Assembly (NCBI GenBank): GCA_028829895.1
Contig: CM054179.1
Span: 103,452,875-103,516,874, forward strand
From: Sinotaia quadrata
Lineage: Eukaryota; Mollusca; Gastropoda; Architaenioglossa; Viviparidae
Length of the DNA stretch: 64,000 nt
Direction of reading: 5' to 3'
Shown: positions 63,798 to 64,000 of the stretch, piece by piece
Layout: each line of letters begins with the position of its first letter
Position numbering within the stretch: the stretch's first letter is position 1
Program-made: the position numbers and the translations under genes
Notes under the pieces: model-generated
Databases searched by the model: none
Told to the model about the DNA's origin: nothing
Seen by the model: only the letters and a program-made list of their open reading frames with translations

Positions 63798-63853
63798 ATA
63801 TTTTGTGGTCTCTCGCGCGAGACGCATGTACCGAGTGAACCCGTGACCATAAA
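63788..63853 (-). CDS. Four-TM protein gene, exon ending TM2 (22 codons)
   Basis: On the minus strand the acceptor ttctttctgtttcag|TTTATG is strong. The 66 nt read FMVTGSLGTCVSRE and on to QYI, phase 0 at both ends, with donor ATT|gtacgtta. It is short, so it is the weakest of the four exons. The matched phase, the TM2-like motif and the array starting exactly at its donor support it. Confidence 0.5.
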
Positions 63854-64000
63854 CTGAAACAGAAAGAAGTGACGTCATTTAACGAGATTCATGGTTTATC
63901 AAGAAAATTAATTTTATTCAAGAACTAAGAACATTTTTTTCTTCATTAATTCTCTAAAAAGTTAAAATCTAAAAAAAATTGTTTAGGATATTCAAGAAAT

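Larger units (their letters stand above)
56778..63853 (-). other. Four-transmembrane (MS4A/CD20-like) membrane protein gene, 3' part
   Basis: Four exons on the minus strand join in phase 0 to give the last 202 residues of a membrane protein whose first exon(s) lie beyond position 64000. In-window residues 1-22 hold the motif VTGSLGT, which in MS4A-type proteins ends TM2. Residues 24-50 are a clear TM3, and 60-85 are TM4 with an internal Glu and a CCCC cluster just after it (86-89), a possible palmitoylation site. The tail of about 105 residues is acidic and Pro-rich, presumably cytosolic. TM4 with a mid-helix Glu and a following Cys run is typical of the MS4A/TMEM tetraspan group, but the family is assigned from topology and short motifs only. 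Confidence 0.6.

Overview
This is a 64 kb piece of AT-rich metazoan nuclear DNA. The sparse short exons with GT/AG introns, the MIF, FSIP2-like and four-TM gene families and the very heavy micro- and minisatellite load suggest an invertebrate. A lophotrochozoan such as a mollusc is my best guess, but nothing seen is diagnostic. There are no operons, CRISPR arrays or prokaryotic signals. Nearly all long open frames here are translations of tandem repeats and are not genes.

Three spliced genes can be supported. (1) A complete macrophage migration inhibitory factor (MIF/DDT) homologue on + (coding exons 9836-9943, 13367-13539, 13982-14096; 131 aa). (2) A compact gene on + whose product resembles the N-terminal region of fibrous sheath-interacting protein 2 (FSIP2), followed by a coiled coil (exons 41882-42046, 47614-47828, 48335-48485, 49378-49587, 49908-50186; 339 aa). 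(3) The 3' half of a four-transmembrane, MS4A/CD20-like membrane protein on - (exons 63853-63788, 62860-62774, 60937-60803, 57098-56778), whose 5' end lies beyond the right edge. The three have no evident functional connection.

Layout: 1-9.8 kb is AT-rich non-coding DNA with two small DNA-transposon relics and two degenerate tandem arrays. 9.8-14.1 kb is the MIF gene, with a coding-like patch and a GC-rich patch in intron 1. 14.1-40.5 kb has no recognisable gene but dozens of arrays (units 24-80 bp, plus TATC, CA, GT and GA microsatellites), a second hAT-like MITE, and a TIR element with a diverged second copy. 40.6-41.5 kb holds a decayed non-LTR retrotransposon 3' end on -. 41.7-50.2 kb is the FSIP2-like gene. 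50.3-51.6 kb holds head-to-head minisatellites that form a large inverted repeat. 53-56 kb holds more arrays and a doubtful solo LTR. 56.6-63.9 kb is the four-TM gene.

The most unusual observation is that tandem arrays sit exactly on splice sites. Of nine internal 5' splice sites identified, six have a duplication or array that includes the exon end or starts within about 2 nt of the donor and runs into the intron (units 20, 29, 30, 34, 55 and 67 bp). One 3' splice site is also repeated upstream in degenerate 39-43 bp units. I know of no named phenomenon matching this.
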